Assembly (NCBI RefSeq): GCF_015475875.1
Contig: NZ_JADKYM010000004.1
Span: 123,707 to 187,706 of the forward strand
Direction: 5' to 3'
DNA length: 64,000 nucleotides
Source: Sphingopyxis solisilvae
GTDB taxonomy: Bacteria; Pseudomonadota; Alphaproteobacteria; Sphingomonadales; Sphingomonadaceae
Shown: piece by piece, positions 25,059-34,987 of the stretch
Layout: the number at the start of each line of letters is the position of its first letter
Numbering within the stretch: position 1 is the first letter of the stretch
Notes under the pieces: model-generated
Databases searched by the model: none
Told to the model about the DNA's origin: nothing
What the model saw: the letters and a program-made list of their open reading frames with translations, nothing else
Translations under genes and position numbers: made by a program

Positions 25059-27059
25059 TTAACCAAACGGATTCCCCCGCCCCGTCGCATAATGCGCCAT
25101 CGCCATCGTGGTCCATTGCGCGTTGACCCGGATACAGCTCGGAAACACGCTCGCGTCGGTGACCAGCACATTGGTCGTCCCATGCACCCGGCAGTCGAGG
25201 TCGACGATGCCGTGCGCGGGGTCTTCGTTGATCGCGTTACCGCCATGCGGGTGGCTGCTTGACAGCGTCACGTCGTCCTGTTCCCGGATCGCATCGCGGA
25301 AAAAGACGTCGACATCCATATCGGGGGTGACCTTTTGCCCCTTGGCCAGCGCCGGATAACATTCGATCGCCCCGGCGGCGAAATGAACCTTGGTCAGCGT
25401 CGCCATCGCATCGCGCAGCACCGGCAGATCGTCGACGGGATCCAGGCTGAATTGCAATTTGTCGCCCGTCACCCGTCCGCGCCGGTCGGCGGGGGACAGG
25501 ATGCCCGCCGAATGGACGCGCCCGAAATTCTTCATCCGGCTCGCATGGTCGGCGAACCAGCCGGGCATCAGCGACGCCATCGACATCGGCGGCTGGAAAT
25601 GGCTTTCGAGCAGATAATCGCCGACGTCGACATAGCTCGTCATCTGGTCCTCGTCCCACGCGTTGCCGCCGGCTCCCTCGGGCATCAGCGCGACAACCGG
25701 CGAGGCGACGTTGAGCGACACCTGATAGCCGGTGCCGTCGATGTCGCTGCGGTCGAGCAGTTTCGACGAGGCGATCGTACCGCCCGCGACGACCACGCCC
25801 ACCCGCGCGCGCACCAATTTTCGCACGTCGCCGGGCAGGATCAATACCACCGCCTCGGCCTCGCGCCGCCCGTCATAGGAGGTCTGCCACACAATCCGCT
25901 CGGCCTTCGTATCAGGCAGGATGCGCGCACCAAAATCGCGGCACGCGTCGGGCAGATAGGTCTGCGCCACCCCCATCCGCCGCCCATAGGGGCAGCCCGA
26001 ATTGCAATATCCGCAATAGGCGCAGGCGTTGGGGGTGTTCGGCGGCCCAAAATTCTTGGCAAACCAGTCGGTGACCGCGCGCGCGTCGCGCGGCTTGCCC
26101 GACGCCGCGGCATACGCCTTCCAACCCTCGATCAGATGCGGTCCGTTGTGGCGCCCGCTGCGCGGCTCGATCTGCGCGATGCCCAGCTTTGCCTGCACCG
26201 CATCGTAACTCGCATGAAAGGCCGCGGCGTCGATCGGCGCGCCAACGCTCGCCCATTTCGCCAGCACATCCTGCGCATCGGGATGCGTCCTCCCCGCTTC
26301 GTTGACGCGCAGGCAGATGCCATTGTTGATCGTCGACGATCCGCCGACACAGCGCCCCTGAAACACCACAAAATCGCGGTTGGTCGACGTCTGCAATGCG
26401 CCATGCTTGTACAGGCTCGCGATCATGTCGAGCTCGTGATGATGGATCTTGTGCGACGGAAAAAACGGTCCCGCCTCGACGATCAGCACCTTATAACCCT
26501 GCGCCGCGATATTATGCGCCGCCACCGCCCCGCCCGCGCCCGACCCGATCACCACGACATCATATTCGTCGCCCAGCGTCGCCGCGTTCAGAATATGCGC
26601 CGCGTCGATCTCGCGGCCAATGACGGGCTTGATCTCGACCTCGCCATGGCCGCGGACCCGTTGCTTGGGCAACGTAAACCCGATCTGCCGGTGCACCGGA
26701 TTGCCGATGTTCGTGTCCTGATCGCCCGGAAGCCAGTGCCCATAATAGCAGGCGTAGATAATCCCGCGCAGCCGCGCCATGTCCTGGAACAGATCGATCT
26801 GGCTGTTCTGCAGCCGGTTGCGCAGCCGCGCGGCGCGGCTCGCGACGTCGAGTTCGACGAACACCGGCGCCAGCACCAGTTCGGTCGCATCGAGCGACAG
26901 GCGGATTTCCTTGAGCTTGGTCCCGCCAACCTTGGCGAACAGGTCGCAGACATTGGCGACGACCTGGTCAGCGGTGATAACCATTTCGGCACCGTGGAAC
27001 AGCGCCTCGGTCAATGCTTTCAGAAATTTGAGCTGCCCGAAATTAAACGGTGCCGTCAT
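25059..27059 (-). CDS. GMC family oxidoreductase (FAD-dependent alcohol dehydrogenase type)
   Basis: A 666-residue flavoprotein. About 160 N-terminal residues resemble the extra N-terminal region of long-chain alcohol oxidase-like GMC enzymes. The ADP-binding motif VVIGSGAGGAVAAHNIA follows, then the GMC signature CVGGSSTINNGICLRV. A Cys-rich stretch, CAYCGYCNSGCPYG, is also present and is frequent in membrane-associated GMC members. The C-terminal catalytic region includes SSSHPHGGN. It likely oxidises a hydrophobic alcohol; substrate and electron acceptor are unknown. It stands alone, with palindrome A2 downstream and a short C-type palindrome upstream. Confidence 0.85.
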   Translation of the reverse strand: MTAPFNFGQLKFLKALTEALFHGAEMVITADQVVANVCDLFAKVGGTKLKEIRLSLDATELVLAPVFVELDVASRAARLRNRLQNSQIDLFQDMARLRGIIYACYYGHWLPGDQDTNIGNPVHRQIGFTLPKQRVRGHGEVEIKPVIGREIDAAHILNAATLGDEYDVVVIGSGAGGAVAAHNIAAQGYKVLIVEAGPFFPSHKIHHHELDMIASLYKHGALQTSTNRDFVVFQGRCVGGSSTINNGICLRVNEAGRTHPDAQDVLAKWASVGAPIDAAAFHASYDAVQAKLGIAQIEPRSGRHNGPHLIEGWKAYAAASGKPRDARAVTDWFAKNFGPPNTPNACAYCGYCNSGCPYGRRMGVAQTYLPDACRDFGARILPDTKAERIVWQTSYDGRREAEAVVLILPGDVRKLVRARVGVVVAGGTIASSKLLDRSDIDGTGYQVSLNVASPVVALMPEGAGGNAWDEDQMTSYVDVGDYLLESHFQPPMSMASLMPGWFADHASRMKNFGRVHSAGILSPADRRGRVTGDKLQFSLDPVDDLPVLRDAMATLTKVHFAAGAIECYPALAKGQKVTPDMDVDVFFRDAIREQDDVTLSSSHPHGGNAINEDPAHGIVDLDCRVHGTTNVLVTDASVFPSCIRVNAQWTTMAMAHYATGRGNPFG

Positions 27060-27151
27060 CGCCCTACCCCCTGCATTCCCCGCGTCAAAGATGGCGCGTT
27101 ATAGCGGGTCGGAGCAAGGCGTATTGTATGGAAACGGCGGCGCGAGACGAT

Positions 27152-27179
27152 CGTCGCCCCCGCCTGCGCCGAAGCGACG
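27152..27179. repeat. Short palindrome, family C-like
   Basis: The 28-base stretch starts CGTCGCCCCCGCCTGCGCC and ends GAAGCGACG. It has the same CGTCGC outer end and the CCGCCTGCGC core as the full copy at 3483-3574. It lies in the 129-base gap between the TPR protein gene end and the GMC oxidoreductase start. It may work as a terminator or simply be a decayed repeat. Confidence 0.55.
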
Positions 27180-27188
27180 GCCCCTTCT

Positions 27189-28331
27189 CTACCGACCCAA
27201 CCACGTCAGCCAGAAAAAGCCCAGATCGGCATAAGGCCCACCCGCCTGATCGTCCGCCGCGACGCGAAACGCCGCTTCCGCTTCGCTGCGCTGTCCGGCA
27301 TTCAGACGCGTGAAGCCCAACCGGACCGCTGCCCCCGCCGCGCTTGGCGGCTCCGGCCGCACGATTCCGGGCCGCCCGATCGCTCGCTCGACCTCGGCAA
27401 TGATCTCGCGCGTTGGCGAAGTGGTAGAGTCGAGCAGCTCGCGCTGCTTCCCCTCCGCCAGCACCGCCTTCGCTTCACGCGGCTCGCCCGCTTCTTTGAG
27501 CAGCTGTGCCATCCGTTGATATTCCGCCGCCTGCCTCAGCACTCCGACGTGGCGTGTCAGCCGGAACAGGTCGACTTCCAGCGCCCCTTCTGCAGCGACC
27601 AGCTGCCGATACACCACCAGCGCGATGCGCCAGTTTTCAGGCGTCGGACAAGCAGCGACCAATGCCCGCGCGGCGTCGACCCCGGGCTCAACCAGGTGCC
27701 CCTGCTGCGCAATGCTCAGTCGCTGCCGATACCAGTCCTCCGGCACCGATTGCCCCAGTGCCGTCCGCGCCGCAATCGCGCGCGCGAGCAGGTCCATCCC
27801 GCCCGCCGTATCTTTTTGCGCCAGCCGGACCTGCGCCAGATTCGCCAGCGCGTCGGGATCGTTTGGCGTCAGTTCGGCCAGCCGCCCCCACAACGCTGCC
27901 GCGGTATCAAAATCGCCCGCGCGATAGGCAATCTGCCCGCGCACCGCCAAATGCCCCGCCAGCCGTTCGGGCCGCGTCAACGGGCTGGCGATCAGCATAT
28001 CCAGCGCCGCGGCGCGCATCGCATCATCGCCGCGCCGATTGCCGATCTCCAGTTCGTAGAGCGCCAGCGCGAAACGCGCATCACGGCTGTTCGCAACCCG
28101 CCGAGCATCGGCCAGCGCGCGATCCTGCCGCGCCGACTGTGTACCGCGCGCCAGATTGCCAAGCGCCGAAAGCGCGCGCAGTTCCTGCGGCGACACGGCC
28201 AGCTTGGTGCCGCCAACCTCCATGACCGTGCTGACTTTGTCGTGAGCAGAGGCAACGGGTGATATGCCAAAACTGGCACTGACCAGCAGCATCGCCCCTG
28301 CGGCGAGGTACGCGCGCGAACACGCCTTCAT
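27189..28331 (-). CDS. Secreted tetratricopeptide repeat protein
   Basis: A 380-residue protein with a clear signal peptide (MKACSRAYLAAGAMLLVSAS, probable cleavage at ASA-HDK). The body is helical with TPR-like repeats around GQIAYRAGDFDTAAALWGRL, ELTPNDPDALANLAQVRLAQ and LGFTRLNAGQRSEAEAAFRV. It probably works as a periplasmic scaffold; no partner can be named. The ATG at 28331 is used because it gives the signal peptide; an upstream in-frame start would bury it. It does not share an operon with clear functional neighbours. Confidence 0.8.
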   Translation of the reverse strand: MKACSRAYLAAGAMLLVSASFGISPVASAHDKVSTVMEVGGTKLAVSPQELRALSALGNLARGTQSARQDRALADARRVANSRDARFALALYELEIGNRRGDDAMRAAALDMLIASPLTRPERLAGHLAVRGQIAYRAGDFDTAAALWGRLAELTPNDPDALANLAQVRLAQKDTAGGMDLLARAIAARTALGQSVPEDWYRQRLSIAQQGHLVEPGVDAARALVAACPTPENWRIALVVYRQLVAAEGALEVDLFRLTRHVGVLRQAAEYQRMAQLLKEAGEPREAKAVLAEGKQRELLDSTTSPTREIIAEVERAIGRPGIVRPEPPSAAGAAVRLGFTRLNAGQRSEAEAAFRVAADDQAGGPYADLGFFWLTWLGR

Positions 28332-28667
28332 TTGTGGACTACCCGCGTTCTGCTGGCGCTTTCGAAAGGCTCGGTTCGCCACGATAGCCGCTCACCTAAA
28401 GGATCGAATTGACTTTGAAGGACTACGCACATCTCGCAATGCTTAAAAGAGCTTGTCCATTTCGGGGTGGGAAGCTGTCATAAAATCCTCCCCATCGACT
28501 TGCGATGGGGAGGTGGCAGCCCGCAGGGCTGACGGAGGGGTCGAGCGCGCAGCGCTCGCTGACGCTCGCGGCCCCTCCACGACCGCTTCGCGGCGGTCCC
28601 CCTCCCCATCGCAAGTCGATGGGGAGGTTCGGCTATGCCTACTTCCGGTCGGCTCCCGCCTTTCCCC
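28332..28667. other. 336-base gap: holds a family B palindrome and the TPR gene leader
   Basis: The only recognisable structure is the long palindrome at 28487-28627. The stretch 28332-28486 is relatively AT-rich around the TPR gene start and should contain its promoter on the minus strand, but I cannot pick a convincing -35/-10 pair. No small coding frame here resembles a known protein. Confidence 0.6.
28487..28627. repeat. Intergenic palindrome, family B, copy 1
   Basis: The left end is itself a hairpin (CCTCCCCATCG, ACTTG, CGATGGGGAGG; 28487-28513), and the right end is its mirror (28601-28627). Between them are GCAGCCCGCAGGGCTGAC and inverted GGAGGGG/CCCCTCC blocks, so nested folding of the whole 141 bases is possible. 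It sits downstream of glcB and upstream of the TPR gene. Related elements are at 33581-33705, 42826-43018 and 52486-52660. Confidence 0.9.
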
Positions 28668-30761
28668 TCACTCTGCCTTCTTCGCCTGCCGGAACTTGTG
28701 CAGCAACGGCTCGGTATAACCCGACGGCTGGGTCACTCCGTCAAAGATCAGCGCCCGCGCCGCCTGATAGGCGATGCCGTCGGGGGTCAGTTTCTGGTAC
28801 AGCGGATCGCCCGCATTCTGCGCGTCCACCTTCGCCGCCATCCGCGCCAGCGCCGCGTCGACCTGTTCGGCCGAGCACACACCGTGTAGCAACCAGTTTG
28901 CGAGCGCTTGGCTAGCGATCCGCAACGTCGCGCGGTCTTCCATCAGGCCGACGTCGTCGATGTCGGGCACCTTCGAACAGCCGACGCCCTGATCGATCCA
29001 GCGCACGACATAGCCCAAAATGCCCTGGCAATTATTGTCGAGCTCGCGGGTGATTTCGGCGTCGCTCCAGTTGCGCCCGGTGGCGATGGGAATGTTCAGC
29101 AGCCGGTCGAGCGACGGCACCGCCTCCCCCGCGATTTCCTTTTGCCGCGCGAAAACATCAACCTGATGATAGTGCAGCGCGTGCAACGTCGCCGCAGTTG
29201 GCGACGGCACCCACGCGGTGTTCGCACCCGATTTCGGATGGCCAATCTTGGCCTCCAGCATCGCGCGCATCAGGTCGGGCATCGCCCACATGCCCTTGCC
29301 GATCTGCGCCTTGCCCGACAGCCCGCAGGCCAGCCCGATGCGGACGTTGCGGTCTTCATAGGACGCGATCCAGTCGCTCGCCTTCATCTCGCCCTTCGGG
29401 ATCATCGGCCCCGCGCGCATCGACGTGTGGATCTCGTCGCCGGTGCGATCGAGGAAGCCGGTGTTGATGAATACGATGCGGTCCTTCACCGCATGGATGC
29501 ACGCGGCGAGATTCGCGCTGGTGCGGCGCTCCTCGTCCATCACCCCGACCTTCATCGTGTGGCGCGCAAGGCCCAGCATATCCTCGACCGCGTCGAACAA
29601 TCGATCGGTAAAGCCGCACTCCTCGGGGCCGTGCTGCTTCGGCTTGACGATATAGATGCTGCCCGCGCGGCTGTTGGTCAGCGTGCCAAGGCCTTTGAGG
29701 TCGTGGAGCGCGCATAGCGCGGTGATCACCGCATCGCACAGCCCCTCGGGCGCCTCGGCACCGTTCGGCAGCCGGATCATCGGCGTCGTCATCAGATGCC
29801 CGACGTTGCGCACGAACATCACGCTGCGCCCGTGGAGCAAGAACGGATCGCCGGACGGCGACGTCCATTCACGGTCGGCCGCCATCGCGCGTGTGACGGT
29901 CTTGCCGCCCTTGTCGAAGCTTTCGGTGAGGTCGCCGCGCATCAGGCCCAGCCAGTTGGCGTAACCGAGCACCTTGTCCTCGCCGTCGACCGCGGCGACG
30001 CTATCTTCCAGATCGATGATCGTGGTCAGCGCGGCTTCGAGCACGACATCGGCGATCCCAGCCGGGTCGCTCTTGCCGATTGCGCTCGCCGAATCGATCA
30101 CCAGTTCGATGTGCAGGCCATGGTGGCGGAGCAGGATGCCGCCGGGCTTGCTGCCGACCCATTGCGCGGGATCGGCCAGCACCAGCTGCCCGCCCTGCCA
30201 GTCGGCCCAGCTGCCCGACGCCAGCGGCACGGCTTCGTCCAGAAACGCCTTGGCGCGCGCGATCACCGCTGCGCCACGCGTCGCATCATAGCCGCCGGGC
30301 TTTGCGGGCGGCGCGTCGAGCGCGTCGGTGCCGTAGAGCGCGTCATAAAGGCTGCCCCTGCGCGCATTCGCGGCATTGAGCGCAAAACGCGCGTTGAGCG
30401 CGGGGACAACCAGCTGCGGTCCCGCCATCGTCGCGATTTCGGGATCGACATTCCGGGTGCCAATTTGGAACGGCGCGGGTTCGGGAACCAGATAGCCGAT
30501 GTCGCGGAGGAACGCCTGATAGGCCTCCGGATCATGCGCCTGCCCCGCCCGCGCTTCGTGCCAGCCATCGATCTGCGCCTGTAAATCCTCGCGCTTTGCA
30601 AGCAGGGTGGCATTTTCAGGAGCAAATTTGCCCAGCAAGGCGGCAAAGTCGGCCCAGAATTTGGTGGCATCGATCCCGGCACCGGGCAGCGCGCGCTCCT
30701 CGATAAATTCCGCCAGTCGCGAATCAACGGACAGGCCTGCACGGTCGAGAAATTCGGTCAT
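28668..30761 (-). CDS. glcB: Malate synthase G
   Basis: A 697-residue enzyme of the monomeric G type, close to the usual length of about 720. Recognisable segments include [33 protein letters not shown] and [11 protein letters not shown]. It condenses glyoxylate with acetyl-CoA to malate in the glyoxylate shunt or glycolate use. No isocitrate lyase gene is nearby. It is divergent from the small WYL-like gene with a 215-base gap that should hold its promoter. Confidence 0.96.
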   Translation of the reverse strand: MTEFLDRAGLSVDSRLAEFIEERALPGAGIDATKFWADFAALLGKFAPENATLLAKREDLQAQIDGWHEARAGQAHDPEAYQAFLRDIGYLVPEPAPFQIGTRNVDPEIATMAGPQLVVPALNARFALNAANARRGSLYDALYGTDALDAPPAKPGGYDATRGAAVIARAKAFLDEAVPLASGSWADWQGGQLVLADPAQWVGSKPGGILLRHHGLHIELVIDSASAIGKSDPAGIADVVLEAALTTIIDLEDSVAAVDGEDKVLGYANWLGLMRGDLTESFDKGGKTVTRAMAADREWTSPSGDPFLLHGRSVMFVRNVGHLMTTPMIRLPNGAEAPEGLCDAVITALCALHDLKGLGTLTNSRAGSIYIVKPKQHGPEECGFTDRLFDAVEDMLGLARHTMKVGVMDEERRTSANLAACIHAVKDRIVFINTGFLDRTGDEIHTSMRAGPMIPKGEMKASDWIASYEDRNVRIGLACGLSGKAQIGKGMWAMPDLMRAMLEAKIGHPKSGANTAWVPSPTAATLHALHYHQVDVFARQKEIAGEAVPSLDRLLNIPIATGRNWSDAEITRELDNNCQGILGYVVRWIDQGVGCSKVPDIDDVGLMEDRATLRIASQALANWLLHGVCSAEQVDAALARMAAKVDAQNAGDPLYQKLTPDGIAYQAARALIFDGVTQPSGYTEPLLHKFRQAKKAE

Positions 30762-30928
30762 TTATGCACCCTTTGGTCGGCGCAGCTGCGCCAGTGGACC
30801 CGGGGAGGAAAGGGCCGCCGCCCTATGCCGCGATTGGCCCGATATGGCAATGCCGCCGATATAGCGCATAGGATTCCAGCGATTAAGTTGCCTTTCGGGA
30901 CTTGCCGTGTCCCCTCGCATGTGCATTA

Positions 30929-30945
30929 TGTTGCAACGCACAACA
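30929..30945. promoter_or_regulatory. Candidate operator in the glcB divergent gap
   Basis: The 17-base element TGTTGCAACGCACAACA has TGTTG/CAACA inverted ends and lies about 32 bases upstream of the WYL-like gene start, in the gap shared with glcB. A short AT-rich run follows. It resembles a repressor operator in symmetry, but I cannot name the protein that binds it. Confidence 0.3.
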
Positions 30946-30976
30946 AAAATTCTCCTCCCCTCTCCAAGGCCAGATC

Positions 30977-31276
30977 ATGAGCGAAACCCGGCTGACCCTG
31001 ATGGAAGCGATCGCGCGCAAGCGCGTTGTGACCGCGCAGTATAACGGCCAGCAAATGAAGCTCGCGCCGCACCAGATGTTCGAACGCCGCGGCGACCTGT
31101 TCGTCAGCGCTCTCAACCTCGACAAGAACTGGCGGTCCGACGACGAGCGGCGGCTCGGGCATTTCAAGCTCGACGGCCTGGTGGCTCCGGCGATCATCGA
31201 TGCGGAGTTCGACCCCCTCCCCTCGTTCGAGGCCGCCCCGCCGCAAAGCGACGACACCTTGCTTCTCGCGGTCTGA
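30977..31276 (+). CDS. Small WYL-like domain protein
   Basis: A 99-residue protein beginning MSETRLTLMEAIARKRVVTA. The pattern A-x-YNGQQ-x-KLAPHQMFERRGDLFVSA resembles the WYL ligand-binding domain but without the usual helix-turn-helix in front. Stand-alone WYL-type domains are sometimes ligand sensors; here the role is unknown. The ATG at 30977 follows AAGG at 9 bases. It precedes the M20 hydrolase-astA-astB genes by 89 bases and could be co-transcribed with them. Confidence 0.6.
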   Translation: MSETRLTLMEAIARKRVVTAQYNGQQMKLAPHQMFERRGDLFVSALNLDKNWRSDDERRLGHFKLDGLVAPAIIDAEFDPLPSFEAAPPQSDDTLLLAV

Positions 31277-31365
31277 TTGCCGCGCCATAACCGCGGGTCA
31301 TGACGGACCGATGATTCCGCTACGGCAGGGGTGGCAAGCGCCGCACCGCTCGCTATAGCCGTGCG

Positions 31366-32577
31366 ATGACTTCCATCTCGGCCACCGAAACCGCGACGCT
31401 CGAACGCGCTGCCGATGCGCCGATGCTGGCGCAGGTCGAGCGCTGGGCAGCGGTGAACAGCGGTACCGGGAACCTCGCGGGGCTCAAGACCGTCGCAGGG
31501 ATGCTCGCCGACGGCTTTGCCGCGCTGCCGGGCGACATCCGCCTCGTTGCGCCCGATCCGGTCGAGAGCGTCGATGCCACGGGCAACATCCGGACGACGC
31601 AGCGCGGCGATCATCTGCACCTGCGCGTGCGACCGGAGGCGCCGGTACAATTGCTGCTCACCGGGCATATGGACACAGTTTTTGCCGCCGATCACCCGTT
31701 CCAGACGCTGCAATGGCTCGAACCCGGCGTCCTCAACGGCCCCGGCACCGCTGACATGAAGGCGGGCATTTCGGTGATCCTGGCGGCGCTCACCGCGCTC
31801 GAAGCCTCGCCGCTCGCCAGCCGCGTCGGCTATGACGTGATGATCAACAGCGACGAGGAAACCGGCAGCCACGCCTCCGCGGCGTTGATCGCCGAGCTGG
31901 CGAAGGGCAAGACCGCCGCACTGACCTATGAACCCGCGCTGCCCGACGGGACGTTGGCGGGGGCGAGGCCGGGCAGCGGCAATTTCTCGATCACGATCCA
32001 CGGCCTGTCGGCGCACGCGGGGCGCAATCCCGACGATGGACGCAACGCGCTGCTCGCCGCAGCCGATCTCGCGCTGCGCCTGGCGGCACTGAAGTCGCCC
32101 GAGCTCAAGGTCAATCCGGCAAAAATCGACGGCGGCAGCCCGAACAATGTCGTCCCCGACCAGGCGATCCTGCGCGTCAATATGCGGCCTGCAACCCCTG
32201 AAGCGATGGTCGCGGCCGAAGCGGCATTGCGCGCCGCGATTGCCTCAGTGTCGCGCGAACATGACGTGCATTGCCACCTTCACGGCGGTTTCAACCGCCC
32301 GCCGAAGCCGCTCGACCCCGCCGCGACGCGATTGTTCGAACTGGTCCGCGATTGCGGGGCGGCGCTCGGGCTGCCGCCGATCCGCTGGAACGCGACCGGC
32401 GGCGTTTGCGACGGCAACAACATCGCGGCGTGCGGGATTCCGGTCGTCGACACGATGGGGCCGCGCGGCGGAGCGATCCATTCGGCGGACGAATTTCTGA
32501 TCGTCGATAGTCTCGCCGAACGGGCGCAGCTGTCGGTGCTGACCATGTTGAGAATAGCGGAACGGGGGACAGTGTGA
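31366..32577 (+). CDS. M20 family metallohydrolase linked to the astA/astB genes
   Basis: A 403-residue M20/M25/M40 hydrolase, similar to carboxypeptidase G2/ArgE-like enzymes. The metal-binding motifs are LTGHMDTVF, GPGTADMKAG, the catalytic DEETGS and a late IHSADE. A dimerisation domain begins near FSITIHGLSAHAGRNPDD. The stop codon overlaps the GTG start of astA (GTGA), so the product very likely belongs to arginine succinyltransferase catabolism. It could stand in for the missing succinylglutamate desuccinylase AstE, an M14-like enzyme, or remove another N-acyl group. The substrate is an inference from context only. Confidence 0.82.
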   Translation: MTSISATETATLERAADAPMLAQVERWAAVNSGTGNLAGLKTVAGMLADGFAALPGDIRLVAPDPVESVDATGNIRTTQRGDHLHLRVRPEAPVQLLLTGHMDTVFAADHPFQTLQWLEPGVLNGPGTADMKAGISVILAALTALEASPLASRVGYDVMINSDEETGSHASAALIAELAKGKTAALTYEPALPDGTLAGARPGSGNFSITIHGLSAHAGRNPDDGRNALLAAADLALRLAALKSPELKVNPAKIDGGSPNNVVPDQAILRVNMRPATPEAMVAAEAALRAAIASVSREHDVHCHLHGGFNRPPKPLDPAATRLFELVRDCGAALGLPPIRWNATGGVCDGNNIAACGIPVVDTMGPRGGAIHSADEFLIVDSLAERAQLSVLTMLRIAERGTV

Positions 32578-33575
32578 ATTATGTGATCCGGGCGGCCAAG
32601 CCGGGCGATTTGCAGAGCATTTACGAAATGGCGAAGCTCACCGGCGGCGGTTTCACCAACCTGCCCCCCGACAAAAAGGCGCTGCGTGCCAAGCTGGAGC
32701 GCGCCGAGGCGGGGTTCGCTTCGGAGCGCGAATATCCCGGCGACGACCTGTATCTGATGGTGCTCGAAGACCTCGACAGTGGCGAGGTGCGCGGAACGTG
32801 CCAGATTTTCGGACAGGTCGGCCAGCGCTGGCCATTTTATTCCTATCGCATCGGCACCGACAGCAAGCACAGCGAACAGCTGGGGCGGACGTTTCACGCG
32901 CAGGTGCTGATGCTGAGCAACGACCTTAATGGATCGAGCGAGGTCGGCGGGCTGTTCCTGCACCCGGCGGCGCGCGCCGGCGGGCTGGGGCTGTTGCTCG
33001 CGCGCTCGCGCTATCTGTTCATCGCCCGCCACCGAGCGCGCTTTGCCGACCGCATCCTGGCGGAACTGCGCGGGGTGATCGACGAAGCCGGCGGCTCGCC
33101 CTTCTGGGACGGTGTCGCGGGCAAATTTTTCGGGATGAATTTTCAGGAGGCCGACCAGTTCAACGCGGTCCACGGAAACCAGTTCATCGCCGACCTGATG
33201 CCGAAGCACCCGGTCTATATCGCGATGCTCAGCGAACATGCGCGCAGCGTCATCGGCGTCCCCCACCCTACCGGCCGCGCCGCGATGCGGATGCTGGAGA
33301 ATGAGGGCTTCGCCTTCGAAAATTATGTAGACATCTTCGACGGCGGCCCGACGATGACTGCGCGCACCGACCAGGTGGCGAGCATCCGCGACGCGAAGCA
33401 TTTCGAGGTTACCAGCATCAGCGAGGGCGGCGACGACGCGCTGATTGCGACGGGCCGTCTCGCCGAATTCCGTTGTTGTTTCGGCAGGGTCGGCGCGGAT
33501 GGCACGATCGATGCCGACGCGGCGCGCATTCTGGGCGTCGGCAGGGGCGATCAGATCAGCTGGATCGGGCGGTAA
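32574..33575 (+). CDS. astA: Arginine N-succinyltransferase
   Basis: A 333-residue GNAT-fold enzyme beginning NYVIRAAKPGDLQSIYEMA and containing GLGLLLARSRYLFIARHR and NFQEADQFNAVHGNQFIADL, characteristic of AstA. It transfers succinyl from succinyl-CoA to the alpha-amino group of arginine, the first step of the AST pathway. The GTG start at 32574 overlaps the M20 gene stop. A family B palindrome separates it from astB. Confidence 0.95.
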   Translation: MNYVIRAAKPGDLQSIYEMAKLTGGGFTNLPPDKKALRAKLERAEAGFASEREYPGDDLYLMVLEDLDSGEVRGTCQIFGQVGQRWPFYSYRIGTDSKHSEQLGRTFHAQVLMLSNDLNGSSEVGGLFLHPAARAGGLGLLLARSRYLFIARHRARFADRILAELRGVIDEAGGSPFWDGVAGKFFGMNFQEADQFNAVHGNQFIADLMPKHPVYIAMLSEHARSVIGVPHPTGRAAMRMLENEGFAFENYVDIFDGGPTMTARTDQVASIRDAKHFEVTSISEGGDDALIATGRLAEFRCCFGRVGADGTIDADAARILGVGRGDQISWIGR

Positions 33576-33580
33576 TGCAG

Positions 33581-33705
33581 CCCCTCCCCCTCAGGGGAGG
33601 GGTTGGGGTAGGGGCTGTCGAGGTTGCGCAAGGCCGATGGACCCCACCCGCTGCGACCAGTCAGCGAGCTGACAAGTCTCGCTGCCCTCCCCTGAAGGGG
33701 AGGGC
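33581..33705. repeat. Intergenic palindrome, family B-like, copy 2
   Basis: The left hairpin CCCCTCCCCCTCAGGGGAGGGG (33581-33602) and right hairpin GCCCTCCCCTGAAGGGGAGGGC (33684-33705) flank a middle stretch with CAGTCAGCGAGCTGAC. It fills the gap between astA and astB, so it may reduce or tune astB expression relative to astA. It is clearly a relative of the family B elements but differs in the inner part. Confidence 0.8.
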
Positions 33706-33732
33706 GTAGGAAAAGGACAGAAAAGCCACACC

Positions 33733-34980
33733 ATGCTCACCGAAATCAATTTTGACGGGATCATCGGCCCCAGCCACAATTATGCGGGACTCAGCCGCGG
33801 CAATATCGCGTCGGCGTCGCACGCAGGCGACGTGTCGCAGCCGCGCGCCGCGGCGCTGCAGGGCATCGACAAGATGCGCCACAATCTGGCGCTCGGCCTG
33901 CCGCAGGGCTTTTTCATGCCGCTGGACCGGCCCGACGCGCCGTGGTTGGCCACGCTCGGGACCACCGAAGAAAGCGCCGAGGGGCACCTTCGCGCGCAGG
34001 CTTGGTCCGCCTCGTCGATGTGGGCAGCCAATGCCGCAACCGTCTCGCCCGCCCCCGACAGCGCCGACGGCAAATGCCACCTGACCGTCGCCAATCTGGT
34101 CACCATGCCGCATCGCAGCCACGAATGGCCGGGCACACTGGCGCAGTTGCGGCTGGCCTTCGCAAACCCCGCCTTTGCGGTCCACGCGCCGATCCCTGCT
34201 CCGTTTGGCGACGAGGGCGCGGCAAACCACATGCGCCTGTGCAGCGGGCACGACAGCGCCGGTGTCGAAATCTTCGTCTATGGCGTCGGCGGCGGCCGTT
34301 TCCCCGCCCGCCAGCATCTCGATGCGTCAAAGGCGATCGCCCGCCACCATCGGCTCGATCCGGCCCGCACGCTGTTCGTTCGCCAATCGGACACCGCGAT
34401 TCAAGGCGGCGCCTTTCACAATGATGTCGTCGCGGTGGCGAACGAGCATGTGCTGTTCACCCATGAAACCGCGTTCGAGGACCGCGAGGCGGCACACGCC
34501 GAAATCCGTGCCGCCTTTCCCGCGGTCGAGATCGTCGAGGTGCCGGCGAGCGCGGTAAGCCTGCCCGACGCAATCAAATCCTATCTGTTCAATGCCCAGC
34601 TCGTCAGCCTGCCCGAGGGCGGCATGGGGCTGGTGTTGCCGACCGAGGCGCAGGCGACGCCCGCCGTGTGGAACTGGCTGGAGGCGCATGTCGCGGGAAA
34701 CGGCCCGATCCGCCGCCTGCTGCCGGTCAACGTCCGCCAGTCGATGGCGAACGGTGGCGGCCCCGCCTGTTTGCGGCTACGCGTCGTTGCCGATCCTGCG
34801 ACAGTCGACCCCCGCTTCATGGCTGACGCCGCGAAGCTCGATCGGATCGCTACGGTCGTCGAGGCGCACTGGCCCGAAGCGATCGCGCCTGCCGACCTGA
34901 CCTCCGCCAGTCTGGCGCGCGACGTGCGGCGCGCGCGCGGCGCGCTGTTGGCCGCGATGGATCTGGGCGAGCTGGAATAG
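33733..34980 (+). CDS. astB: N-succinylarginine dihydrolase
   Basis: A 415-residue member of the guanidino-modifying superfamily. It begins LTEINFDGIIGPSHNYAGLS, has a His motif in GAFHNDVVAVANEHVLFTHE, and a late active-site Cys in GGPACLRLRVV. It hydrolyses N2-succinylarginine to succinylornithine, CO2 and ammonia. The AstC and AstD partners are not in the window. Only 7 bases separate its stop codon from rlpA. Confidence 0.96.
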   Translation: MLTEINFDGIIGPSHNYAGLSRGNIASASHAGDVSQPRAAALQGIDKMRHNLALGLPQGFFMPLDRPDAPWLATLGTTEESAEGHLRAQAWSASSMWAANAATVSPAPDSADGKCHLTVANLVTMPHRSHEWPGTLAQLRLAFANPAFAVHAPIPAPFGDEGAANHMRLCSGHDSAGVEIFVYGVGGGRFPARQHLDASKAIARHHRLDPARTLFVRQSDTAIQGGAFHNDVVAVANEHVLFTHETAFEDREAAHAEIRAAFPAVEIVEVPASAVSLPDAIKSYLFNAQLVSLPEGGMGLVLPTEAQATPAVWNWLEAHVAGNGPIRRLLPVNVRQSMANGGGPACLRLRVVADPATVDPRFMADAAKLDRIATVVEAHWPEAIAPADLTSASLARDVRRARGALLAAMDLGELE

Positions 34981-34987
34981 CGGCGCG

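Noticed and set aside
30902..30976. A longer start for the WYL-like protein
   Set aside because: The added 25 residues (MPCPLACALCC...) come from the intergenic operator-like region and show no homology.
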